The notes under the pieces were generated by a model. That model was not told where the DNA came from. It saw nothing but the letters and a program-made list of their open reading frames with translations, and did not search any database. A stretch of DNA of 64,000 bases, taken from Puia sp. GTDB lineage: Bacteria > Bacteroidota > Bacteroidia > Chitinophagales > Chitinophagaceae. Below, piece after piece: positions 45,996 through 53,733 of this stretch. Numbering within the stretch: the stretch's first letter is position 1; each line of letters opens with the position of its first letter. The position numbers and the translations under genes are program-made. Location of the stretch: contig JARLGZ010000122.1 of NCBI GenBank assembly GCA_031292515.1, forward strand, positions 16,097 through 80,096, read 5' to 3'.

Positions 45996-47107
45996 TAATC
46001 CTGTACGTTTGTTTTTAAGAAATTGATCAGGTCGTTATCCAGCAGGCTTTGGAGCGTCTGGATCGCCGTCATCGTTGCCTGTACCTGTACGCGCTGGTCG
46101 AGGATGGCCTGTTCGTATCTTTCCGTGATATTGCTGAAGGAGTTGATCGCGGCGGTGAATTGCGCGCGGATCTGGTTGTCGAGATTCTTGTTTTTTGCGG
46201 CGACCAGGTCTTTTATCCCCAGCCCTCCGTTCAGTCCCAGATAGACATTTTGCGCTCCGATGATATTGTTCCTGAAGTCGTTCAGGGAGTTGTCGGAGTA
46301 GGGCGATTCGGTGATGGTGGAGTCTCTCTTACTGTAGGGCGCATACATCTTTCCGTCGGCATTGGCTTGCCCCACTTCGTTGCAGATACCCGCCATGCCG
46401 TTGTCTCCGGCAATGTCCAGGAAGAAGGCGAGTTTCGAGCTATAAACCGTGTTCCCGGATGCACCGGCCGTCAGGATAGCATTGGCATAATTGGCGGGAG
46501 CCGAGGTCCAGCTCTGCAGGAGCTGTGAGACGTTGTTGTCCAGGATATCCGCGGAGAGGCTGATCAGGTATTGCATCTGGCGTTGCGTGAAGCTGGATGC
46601 CGTACGGACTTGATTCTCGCCGTTGCGGAAAAGCAGGTATTCTACGGGGTGGTATCCGCGAAGGCTCTGCGTCAGGTTTTGGATATCCGATTCCCCGAGA
46701 GGGTTGCCACTGGTGAGCAGGGAGTCCATCTGCGTATAATCCGTCGGCCAGGTATCGGTGTTCGGATCATAGTCGTTGGATTCCACGGGCCCGATCAGGA
46801 AGCCTTCGCTTTGTTCCCATACCGTCCGGACGTTTTTCCACGCGGTCTGTGCCGCGATCAAATTGTCATCGGTGGGGGAGCCGCTCAGGTTTGTGATGGC
46901 TGTATTCAGGGCAGTTGCCGCTTTTACGAGGCTGTCGTATTGGGGAAGTGCCGTCTTGTTGGTAAATTCGTTGATCACGTTCGCTTCGAGCGTCTTAAAA
47001 TCCACGGCATCCCCGGTGGAGGAGCTGGATTTGTGACAGGCGCTGAAAGCCACGCTGCAGATGAGGAATGCGGAGAACAATATCCTGGAGGAGTGTATCT
47101 TTTTCAT
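45995..47107 (-). CDS. Imelysin-family lipoprotein
   Basis: A 370-residue lipoprotein (signal ending FLICSVAFSACHKSS). The imelysin fold is indicated by the GxHxxE motif in LRGYHPVEYLLF (about residue 150) and helical repeats with WKNVRTVWEQSEGFLIGPVE. Imelysins (IrpA/EfeO-like) are linked to iron uptake, though the mechanism is debated. It overlaps the di-haem cytochrome gene by one base and lies downstream of the Rieske and porin genes on the same strand. Confidence 0.9.
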   Translation of the reverse strand: MKKIHSSRILFSAFLICSVAFSACHKSSSSTGDAVDFKTLEANVINEFTNKTALPQYDSLVKAATALNTAITNLSGSPTDDNLIAAQTAWKNVRTVWEQSEGFLIGPVESNDYDPNTDTWPTDYTQMDSLLTSGNPLGESDIQNLTQSLRGYHPVEYLLFRNGENQVRTASSFTQRQMQYLISLSADILDNNVSQLLQSWTSAPANYANAILTAGASGNTVYSSKLAFFLDIAGDNGMAGICNEVGQANADGKMYAPYSKRDSTITESPYSDNSLNDFRNNIIGAQNVYLGLNGGLGIKDLVAAKNKNLDNQIRAQFTAAINSFSNITERYEQAILDQRVQVQATMTAIQTLQSLLDNDLINFLKTNVQD

Positions 47108-47152
47108 GTTTTATGATTTAACTGTTGTATTTGCCGGAGAGTTGCAGTTTGA

Positions 47153-47584
47153 TTATGCTTTTATATTGATGATCAGTTGGTCTCTTGTAAGTGTGGTGGT
47201 ATAGGATTGTAAGGGGTGTTCGGCGGGGCCTTTTGTCACGCGGCCGTCCTTGTCGAACTGGCTGCCGTGCAGTGTGCAACCATACCCGGAACCGGAGGGT
47301 GTGAGCTGGTTGTCCTGGTGCGTACACTTTAGCAGCAGCGCTTCATACGAGGCATCCTCTTTTTTGCGGACGGCTATATCGTAATACCAGCCTTTGGGCC
47401 GGACGATCTGGAAACCGGAGGAGCCCAAAGCGGTCAGGGGGAGCTGTATCTCACCATTGATGACTTCTGTTTTGAAGACGGGAAATGCCGGGCTGCAGGA
47501 GGCGGCGAGCCGCGATAAAAGAAGGCCGGAAGCGGCCAGCAGGCAACCATTGCAGGATGACTTGATAAAGGCTCTACGTTCCAT
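47153..47584 (-). CDS. Rieske-type [2Fe-2S] protein
   Basis: A 143-residue exported protein. The N-terminus (MERRAFIKSSCNGCLLAASG) has a twin-arginine-like pattern and hydrophobic stretch. The Rieske cluster motifs are KCTHQDN and GCTLHGSQFDKDG, with 13 residues between them. The VTKGPAEHPLQSY ending is typical of single-domain Rieske proteins. It probably passes electrons in the periplasm to or from the di-haem cytochrome two genes further on; this is inferred from the operon. Confidence 0.88.
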   Translation of the reverse strand: MERRAFIKSSCNGCLLAASGLLLSRLAASCSPAFPVFKTEVINGEIQLPLTALGSSGFQIVRPKGWYYDIAVRKKEDASYEALLLKCTHQDNQLTPSGSGYGCTLHGSQFDKDGRVTKGPAEHPLQSYTTTLTRDQLIINIKA

Positions 47585-47595
47585 GTGCTGTAATT

Positions 47596-48864
47596 TTAAA
47601 ATGAATAGGCGATGCCGAGGCTTAGCAGCTGGTCGTTTTGTGCATAGGGCAGCGCGTTCGGCGGCGGATTGATGACCAATGCCGGGTTTTGAGGGCCTGT
47701 ATGAACCAGCCGGATATCGGCCTTGATGGCGACATTCGGCAGCGGCAGGTAGCCGATCCCTGCGATGATATGCGTTTGTTTCAGGGTGCCGTCATAGATG
47801 CCATCGGGCGCCGCCGGGACGGACGAGTTCATATTTAATATTTCCGCCCTTGCGAAGGTGATGAATTGGCCGGCGCCGGGTTTTCTGTGCAGCCAGTCGT
47901 AGCCGAGCTCGGCATAGGCGCCATACATGGCTGTCGCGAGGTTTTTGGCATAGGCCGTATTGACTTTTCCCGCGTCGGGGTAGGATATATAGGTCCCGAG
48001 GATTTTTACGGAGACGCCGTCCCGTGCATATTGGACATCTGCTTCCCCGAGATAGAGGGGGGTGCCGAATGCCCCGCTGTTCAACCCGAGGCTATCCGCG
48101 CCTCTGGGGCTCAGGCCGACCGTGCCTCCCATATAACCCGAAACCTGGAATTTGATGTTCGGCAGATGGTATTGCGCGGAGGCCGTGATGGCGAGGTTGT
48201 TGGCGGTCGCGTCGCTCCCCAGTCCTTCGCCTTCTCCGAGGCCGGTATCATGTTGGAAATTGGCGCTGTTCAGCCCGTTCATGATGGCGATGCTATAGTT
48301 CAGGGGCAGGCGATCCAGCGCGCCATAGAAGCCTACGCCGATCTCGCGCCAGGTGGTGGGGATGATCAGCTGTTCCACCATCGGTCTTTCGACACCGTTG
48401 AAGTTTACGGGCAGGTGGTTCTCGTTGATGATGCCTATCCGGGGGGTGAACAGACCGGCGATGATATACTGCCGGGGGTTGAGGTTGAACTTCAGGAAGG
48501 CCTGTTCCATGGCGATATCGCCTTTGCCGCTGGAGTGTTCGTCGCTGTTGGCGCCGGATACGACGGCATGCTCGACTTCCAATTCGGTGAAGAGGCTTAT
48601 TTTATCTGAAAAGCTGTGACCGACGAATAGTACGGCCCGGTCCAGGGTGGCGAATGCCTGGTGCTGGTGAAAGTCACGCTGATAAAAGGCGCTCCCATAC
48701 CCGGAGATCACCGTTTTGGCGGTGGATACATTATTGTGGAGGGAATCTTCGCTGGTGAGTAAGACGAGCCGCTGGGCGGGTGTCAGTTGGGGTGCTAATT
48801 GTTGCGCGTCGAGCCGGACTAATCCGGTCAAAAGGATCAAAAGGGAAAAGCCGATTATTTTCAT
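47596..48864 (-). CDS. Outer-membrane porin-like barrel protein
   Basis: I start at the ATG at 48864 (KIIGFSLLILLTGLVRLDAQ), which gives a clean signal peptide; the frame begins at a TTG four codons earlier. The 422-residue protein is a series of beta strands (ISGYGSAFYQRDF, SLFTELEVEHAVV, YIIAGLFTPRIGIINENH) ending in LLSLGIAYSF. It resembles phosphate- or oligomer-selective porin-type barrels. As first gene of the four-gene unit it may admit the metal or electron-shuttle substrate of the imelysin and cytochrome. No more exact substrate can be named. Confidence 0.75.
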   Translation of the reverse strand: MKIIGFSLLILLTGLVRLDAQQLAPQLTPAQRLVLLTSEDSLHNNVSTAKTVISGYGSAFYQRDFHQHQAFATLDRAVLFVGHSFSDKISLFTELEVEHAVVSGANSDEHSSGKGDIAMEQAFLKFNLNPRQYIIAGLFTPRIGIINENHLPVNFNGVERPMVEQLIIPTTWREIGVGFYGALDRLPLNYSIAIMNGLNSANFQHDTGLGEGEGLGSDATANNLAITASAQYHLPNIKFQVSGYMGGTVGLSPRGADSLGLNSGAFGTPLYLGEADVQYARDGVSVKILGTYISYPDAGKVNTAYAKNLATAMYGAYAELGYDWLHRKPGAGQFITFARAEILNMNSSVPAAPDGIYDGTLKQTHIIAGIGYLPLPNVAIKADIRLVHTGPQNPALVINPPPNALPYAQNDQLLSLGIAYSF

Positions 48865-49112
48865 TGCGCAAAGCAAGAACGAATCGGAGGAAATGAGTTA
48901 CGCAATCGGAAAAACGGGTTGTCAGATCGGGAAAATTTGCCGGCGGATCGGGAGGGAAGATACCGCACGGGGCTGCCAAATGCGCGACAAAGAGGCGTGC
49001 GGGCGGGCAAGCAGGTGGAAAAAGTGTTATATTAGAACTGTGTCGGAGATCACCGGTTTATGCGGTTTGCCGGGATATCCAATTTCAATCGCGCTTTTAA
49101 AAAATAAAGAAG

Positions 49113-50639
49113 ATGCATGTCAGAAGAATTCCGGGAGAGATAGTATGCGCGGTCGTCTTTTTGGGGTGGCTCGGTCTGTTTCCGGTTACGGGGCGGGCTC
49201 AGTCCGTCGCGATATATGTTTCGTCGGCAGCGGGGGACAGGCTGACCCGGAAAAAGGACGGACAGTTCCTGCGGCAGGAGGACTCTACGAAGAACCGTGT
49301 GAAGAATGATGTGTCCCGGCTGGACAACGACGTGCCCCGGGATAAGACTGTGGATATTTTGGTCGATGAAGACCTGCGCTACCAGGAGATGGCGGGCTTC
49401 GGCGCCACTTTTAACGAGGCGGGTATGATTTGTCTGAATTCGCTTGGACCCAAAGACCGAGATAAGGTGTTGAAGTCCTTGTTCGACACGGTGTCGGGCG
49501 CGGGGTTCACGTTGATGAAATTACCGATGGCTGCCTGTGACTTTGCCTCCGCGGGGCCCTGGTATTCTTATGACGATACGCCGGGGGATACTGCCCTGCT
49601 GGATTTTAGCATTCGCCGGGACCTCGGACCGGACGGACAGGTAAACTATGTCCGGAATGCGGCCCGGTTCGGGAGATTCCAGATCGAGACGACGATGGAC
49701 TTTCCTCCGGACTGGATGATGTATGGGCTGAAGGATGGGGAGAAGCATGTCCGGCCCGGTTATTACGGCGTCCTGGCCAGGTATTACTCCAGGTATCTGC
49801 AGGCCTATGCGGAACAGGGTATCGGGATCGGCTACCTGAACCCGCTTAACGAAGCGGAAAACAACTGGTTTTCCAATATCAGTTACAAGGAGATCGGAGA
49901 GATGGTAAAGGGTTATATCGCTCCCCAGTTGCGGGCGGATGGAGTGAATACAAAGATCCAGTTATGCGAAACGGCGAGCAGACCCGAAGGCATCAGAAAA
50001 TTACCGGCGGCGATGGACGATCCGGCGGTGAGCAAAGAAGTCCATACGCTCACCGTGCATGGGTATGACTGGAGCAGTTTCCAGACCTTAACGGAGCTTC
50101 ACCGGAAATACCCCGGCATTCCGATATGGATGACAGAAATATGTTATGCGCTGCCCAACAACGTTCCTCCGGGCGGTCCCACCAAACTGCCCCTATATGA
50201 ATTTGAAGATGGGGCGTTCTGGGGGAATATGATCCTGAATGACCTGAAGAATGAGGTGTCGGGCTGGATCTATTGGAATATGATACTCGACCAGGATGGG
50301 GGGCCGTGGCTGGTCTCGCCGGTGCATGGCGACCCGGCTCAGAATCATCAGCAGCCCGTGGTGATCGTAGACCGGTCCAGCCATCGGGTGTCTTATACCG
50401 GTCTTTACTACTACCTGGCCCATTTCAGCCGTTTTATCAGGCCCGGCGCCAGGAGGATCGACTGTTCCGCTTCCGGGGATTCGCCGGAGCTCAATTTTGC
50501 GGGATTCAGCAACCCTGACGGAAGCCATGTCCTCAACATCGTCAATACCGGGTCGGGAAGGACCTGCCGGCTACGATGGAAAAACAGGATCCTCTTCCAG
50601 GACATCCCGGCCCGTTCCATTGTGACGCTGAGATGGTAA
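49113..50639 (+). CDS. Glycoside hydrolase family 30 protein
   Basis: A 508-residue secreted hydrolase (signal VCAVVFLGWLGLFPVTGRAQ). The GH30 barrel has YQEMAGFGATFNEAG near residue 90, the acid/base Glu in NPLNEAENNWF (about residue 248) and the nucleophile Glu in IWMTEICYA (about residue 345). The last 90 residues are the beta-sandwich. Family members cleave beta-glucosyl, beta-1,6-glucan or xylan links; the exact substrate is open. It stands alone upstream of tRNA-fMet. Confidence 0.9.
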   Translation: MHVRRIPGEIVCAVVFLGWLGLFPVTGRAQSVAIYVSSAAGDRLTRKKDGQFLRQEDSTKNRVKNDVSRLDNDVPRDKTVDILVDEDLRYQEMAGFGATFNEAGMICLNSLGPKDRDKVLKSLFDTVSGAGFTLMKLPMAACDFASAGPWYSYDDTPGDTALLDFSIRRDLGPDGQVNYVRNAARFGRFQIETTMDFPPDWMMYGLKDGEKHVRPGYYGVLARYYSRYLQAYAEQGIGIGYLNPLNEAENNWFSNISYKEIGEMVKGYIAPQLRADGVNTKIQLCETASRPEGIRKLPAAMDDPAVSKEVHTLTVHGYDWSSFQTLTELHRKYPGIPIWMTEICYALPNNVPPGGPTKLPLYEFEDGAFWGNMILNDLKNEVSGWIYWNMILDQDGGPWLVSPVHGDPAQNHQQPVVIVDRSSHRVSYTGLYYYLAHFSRFIRPGARRIDCSASGDSPELNFAGFSNPDGSHVLNIVNTGSGRTCRLRWKNRILFQDIPARSIVTLRW

Positions 50640-50668
50640 GGTGTAATACGCGACCGGAAATTCATTTT

Positions 50669-50700
50669 TTTGGTGAGAAATATAAATCCCCGTACATTTG
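50669..50700 (+). promoter_or_regulatory. tRNA-fMet promoter
   Basis: TTTG (50669-50672), 20-base spacer, TACATTTG (50693-50700). The tRNA begins ten bases beyond. Confidence 0.65.
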
Positions 50701-50710
50701 CCGTCCAAAT

Positions 50711-50782
<72 letters not shown>

Positions 50783-50842
50783 CAAGGGCCTCAAAACGGG
50801 GCCTTTTTTTATTTTATACCTTTGCGGGGAATTTTAGAACGA

Positions 50843-50950
50843 ATGACACGAGCCAGAGGTAACCGGGCGAAAGTGAAGGTTAGGAACAAGAAGAGGCAAG
50901 GAACGATGCCTCGACGAAGTTCGGCATTCGACAATTGGAAAGACATTTAG
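50843..50950 (+). CDS. Possible 35-residue basic leader peptide before era
   Basis: An ATG frame of 35 codons, with 13 Arg/Lys, ends five bases before the era start. The first bases (TTTAGAACGAATGA) recur exactly at the era start, so both starts have the same context. The peptide (MTRARGNRAKVKVRNKKRQ at the beginning, NWKDI at the end) resembles nothing I know. It could be a coupled leader peptide, or chance in a purine-rich intergenic stretch. Confidence 0.3.
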   Translation: MTRARGNRAKVKVRNKKRQGTMPRRSSAFDNWKDI

Positions 50951-50955
50951 AACGA

Positions 50956-51822
50956 ATGAAAGTCGGATTTGTAAGCATATTTGGAAAGCCCAATGCGGGA
51001 AAGAGTACGTTGCTGAACGCCCTCATGGGGGAGAAACTGGCGATCGTTTCCCCTAAGGTGCAGACTACGCGGCACCGGATCAAGGGGATACTGACCGAAA
51101 AGGAGTACCAGGTGATCTTCTCCGACACCCCGGGTATTATCGAACCGAGATATAAACTGCATGAAAAGATGATGCAGGCCGTGAGAAACTCGCTGGAGGA
51201 CGCGGACCTCGCTTTGTTGCTGGTGGATATCAACGACGACGTCGAGGAGAATGACAGGATTTTTACCGCCTTGCATCTGAAGTCTCCGGCTATCCTGGTG
51301 CTTAATAAGACGGACAAGGCATCGGCGGAGAAGACCGCGCAGGCCGTAGAATTCTTTAAAAATAAGCCTTATAGTCTGAAAGTCATCACGTTGTCTGCTC
51401 TGCGGAAGGAGAATGTCGATGGTTTGCTGAAGGCCGTCCTGGAACAACTGCCAGAAGGCGAACCCTTTTATGAGGGGGACGACCTGACGGATCTGCCGAC
51501 CAAATTCTTTGTCGGAGAGATGATCCGGGAAAAGATCTTCCTCCTGTACGGGGACGAGATCCCCTACCACGCTACGGTGCTTGTGCAGGAGTTTACGGAG
51601 AAAACGAGCCTGATCAAGATCAGGGCCGATATCGTAGTACAGCGGGAAACCCAGAAAGGAATCATCCTGGGAGAGGGCGGGAAGATGATCAGGACCCTGG
51701 GAACGGAAGCCCGGAAGGATATGGAAGCCTTCCTCGACCGGAAAGTATTCCTGGAGCTGTTTGTGAAGGTGAGGCCGAAATGGAGGGATAGCGAAATATA
51801 CCTGAAAGAGTACGGGTATTGA
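50956..51822 (+). CDS. era: GTPase Era
   Basis: A 288-residue GTPase for 16S rRNA maturation and small-subunit assembly. I start at the ATG at 50956 (MKVGFVSIFGKPNAGKST, with the P loop); the frame reaches back to a TTG that adds seven residues. G3 is DTPGIIEP, G4 NKTD. The C-terminal KH domain is VQRETQKGIILGEGGKMIRT with FLELFVKVRPKWRD at the end. It is separated from der by a heptanucleotide repeat. Confidence 0.95.
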   Translation: MKVGFVSIFGKPNAGKSTLLNALMGEKLAIVSPKVQTTRHRIKGILTEKEYQVIFSDTPGIIEPRYKLHEKMMQAVRNSLEDADLALLLVDINDDVEENDRIFTALHLKSPAILVLNKTDKASAEKTAQAVEFFKNKPYSLKVITLSALRKENVDGLLKAVLEQLPEGEPFYEGDDLTDLPTKFFVGEMIREKIFLLYGDEIPYHATVLVQEFTEKTSLIKIRADIVVQRETQKGIILGEGGKMIRTLGTEARKDMEAFLDRKVFLELFVKVRPKWRDSEIYLKEYGY

Positions 51823-51824
51823 TG

Positions 51825-51943
51825 GTGAGTAGTGAGTAGTGAGTAGTGAGTGGTGAGTGGTGAGTAGTGAGTGGTGAGTAGTGAGTGGTGAGTGGTGAGT
51901 AGTGAGTGGTGAGTAGTGAGTAGTGAGTAGTCAGTGATGAGCA
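51825..51943 (+). repeat. Heptanucleotide tandem repeat GTGAGTR between era and der
   Basis: About sixteen contiguous 7-bp units, GTGAGTA or GTGAGTG, begin three bases after the era stop; the last two (GTCAGTG, ATGAGCA) are degenerate. Seven is not a multiple of three and the plus frames are full of TGA and TAG, so it is not coding on this strand. Only the seventh base varies between units (order A A A G G A G A G G A G A A A). Confidence 0.95.
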
Positions 51944-51971
51944 GTTGAATGTTTATATTTAAAAATGAATT

Positions 51972-53282
51972 ATGAGCGGATTTACGGTAGCCATTGTCGG
52001 AAGACCCAATGTCGGCAAGAGCACATTCTTCAACCGTTTGCTGGAACAGCGGAAAGCCATCGTGGATGATGAGAGCGGTGTGACCCGGGACAGGCAGTAC
52101 GGGGTTGCGGACTGGAATGGCAAGACTTTTAACCTGATCGACACCGGGGGATTTGTACCCGATAGCGACGATATCTTCGAGATCGAGATCAAAAAGCAGG
52201 TGTTGATAGCCCTGGAGGAAGCGAATGCCCTGGTGTTCATGACGGATGTCGCTTCGGGCATCACGACCCTGGATGAGGCTATGGCCGATGTTCTGCGCCG
52301 GTCGACGAAGCCCGTCTTTCTGGCCGTGAACAAGGTCGATAATAATGAGAGGCTCCTGGATGCTTCGGAGTTCTATAGTCTGGGTTTCGACGAAATTTTC
52401 TTTCTCTCTTCCATGTCCGGCAGTGGTACCGGCGAATTGCTGGATGCCATTACGGCCCTGATTGCTACCGATATCCCCGAAACGGAAGATTCCGTCATTC
52501 CGAAATTTGCGATTATCGGCCAACCCAACGTGGGCAAGTCCTCGCTGCTGAATGCACTGATCGGGCAGGAGAGAACGATCGTAAGTGAGATTGCCGGTAC
52601 TACAAGGGATACTATTCATACGCACTATAATCTCTTTCAGAAGGAATTCATCCTGATCGATACGGCGGGAATCCGACGGAAGACAAAGGTGCACGAAGAC
52701 CTGGAGTTTTATTCCGTGATCCGGGCGATCCGGGCCATGGATGAGGCGGATGTATGCCTGCTGGTGCTCGATGCCTCCAAGGGGATCACGGCGCAGGACC
52801 TGAATATCTTCAGCCTGGCCGTAAAAAAGGGCAAGGGGGTGGTGGTGCTGGTCAACAAATGGGACCTGGTGGCCAAGGAGACGAATACGGCCAAAGACTA
52901 CGAGAAGGATCTGAAAAAGAGGTTGGCGCCTTTTACGGATGTACCGATCCTTTTTATTTCCGTTACGGAGAAGATGCGTATTTTCAAGGCGATCGAACTG
53001 GCCCTGGAGGTCTATGAGAATAAACAACGCAAGGTGTCCACGTCCCAGTTGAACGAGGTAATGCTGAAAGCGGTGGAATCCTATCATGCGCCGGTTGTGA
53101 GGGGGCATGCGCTGAAAATCAAATATATCACGCAGCTTCCGACGCAGGTGCCTTCCTTTGCATTTTTCTGCAACTACCCGGACGAGGTCAAACAGCCCTA
53201 TAAAAACTATCTGGAAAACCAGTTGCGCGCCAATTTCAATTTCAAAGGGGTGCCGATCCGCCTGTTTTTCCGCAAGAAATAG
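51972..53282 (+). CDS. der: GTPase Der (EngA)
   Basis: A 436-residue double GTPase required for large-subunit ribosome assembly. The first G domain begins VAIVGRPNVGKSTFFNRLL with DTGGFVP and NKVD; the second begins FAIIGQPNVGKSSLLNALI with DTAGIRRK and NKWD. The C-terminal KH-like domain ends NFNFKGVPIRLFFRKK. It is preceded by the heptamer repeat and follows era, so the two ribosome-assembly GTPases may share a transcript through the repeat. Confidence 0.96.
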   Translation: MSGFTVAIVGRPNVGKSTFFNRLLEQRKAIVDDESGVTRDRQYGVADWNGKTFNLIDTGGFVPDSDDIFEIEIKKQVLIALEEANALVFMTDVASGITTLDEAMADVLRRSTKPVFLAVNKVDNNERLLDASEFYSLGFDEIFFLSSMSGSGTGELLDAITALIATDIPETEDSVIPKFAIIGQPNVGKSSLLNALIGQERTIVSEIAGTTRDTIHTHYNLFQKEFILIDTAGIRRKTKVHEDLEFYSVIRAIRAMDEADVCLLVLDASKGITAQDLNIFSLAVKKGKGVVVLVNKWDLVAKETNTAKDYEKDLKKRLAPFTDVPILFISVTEKMRIFKAIELALEVYENKQRKVSTSQLNEVMLKAVESYHAPVVRGHALKIKYITQLPTQVPSFAFFCNYPDEVKQPYKNYLENQLRANFNFKGVPIRLFFRKK

Positions 53283-53369
53283 GCAGGGGACGCCGGAAGG
53301 GGAGATGGTGAATGCAGGGGTGGGGCGTTTCAGATAGTACTTTGAGTTTGTAGACTAAGTGTGCAAAAA

Positions 53370-53403
53370 AGTTTGCATATCTGAAAAAACGGACTACTTT
53401 TGC
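53370..53403 (+). promoter_or_regulatory. Promoter of the small alanine-rich lipoprotein
   Basis: A TTTG followed after 19 bases by TACTTTTG, ending about 30 bases before the ATG at 53433. It fits the Bacteroidota consensus well and suggests strong expression. Confidence 0.65.
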
Positions 53404-53432
53404 ACGCAACCAACATTCTAAAAGAAATTTTC

Positions 53433-53666
53433 ATGAAAAAATTACTCGTTGTTTTAGCTGTTGCCGGCGCAATGACTGCCTGCAACAACAGCACTGAACC
53501 TTCCGGTTCCGCTGATTCTACCGTTAAAGCCGCTGTTGACAGCGCTAAAGCGATCGTTGACACTGCTACCAAGAAAGCAGATTCGACCGTCAAAGCTGCC
53601 GTTGATACCGCTAAGGCCAAAGTTGGCGCAGCTGTAGATAGCGCTAAGGCGAAGTTGAAGAAGTAA
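53433..53666 (+). CDS. Small alanine/lysine-rich lipoprotein
   Basis: A 77-residue lipoprotein. The ATG at 53433 starts a signal with the lipobox VAGAMTACN. The mature part is one long helix of repeats: DSTVKAAVDSAKAIVDT, DSTVKAAVDTAKAKVGA and AAVDSAKAKLKK. The pattern resembles short late-embryogenesis-like or Lpp-like helices, but I cannot assign it. It has its own strong promoter and terminator, so it is probably an abundant envelope protein. Confidence 0.8.
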   Translation: MKKLLVVLAVAGAMTACNNSTEPSGSADSTVKAAVDSAKAIVDTATKKADSTVKAAVDTAKAKVGAAVDSAKAKLKK

Positions 53667-53704
53667 CCCTTTTTTCGAAGTTGATACTACTTCTTGCAAG
53701 AAGC

Positions 53705-53733
53705 TACCCCTCCGGAACGGAGGGGTTTTTTAT
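53705..53733 (+). terminator. Terminator of the lipoprotein gene
   Basis: CCCCTCCG pairs with CGGAGGGG around a GAA loop, followed by six or more T. The tail meets the end of the convergent DUF4954 gene. Confidence 0.9.

Noticed and set aside
48716..49309. Plus-strand frame of 197 codons between the porin and GH30 genes
   Set aside because: It overlaps the start of the porin gene and the beginning of the GH30 gene, both well supported.
51825..51943. CRISPR array
   Set aside because: Units are 7 bp, contiguous and without spacers; no cas gene is near.
51564..53108. Long minus-strand frame of 514 codons with a Leu/Thr/His/Tyr-rich middle
   Set aside because: It is antisense to the end of era, the heptamer repeat and der; the unusual middle is only the repeat read in three frames.
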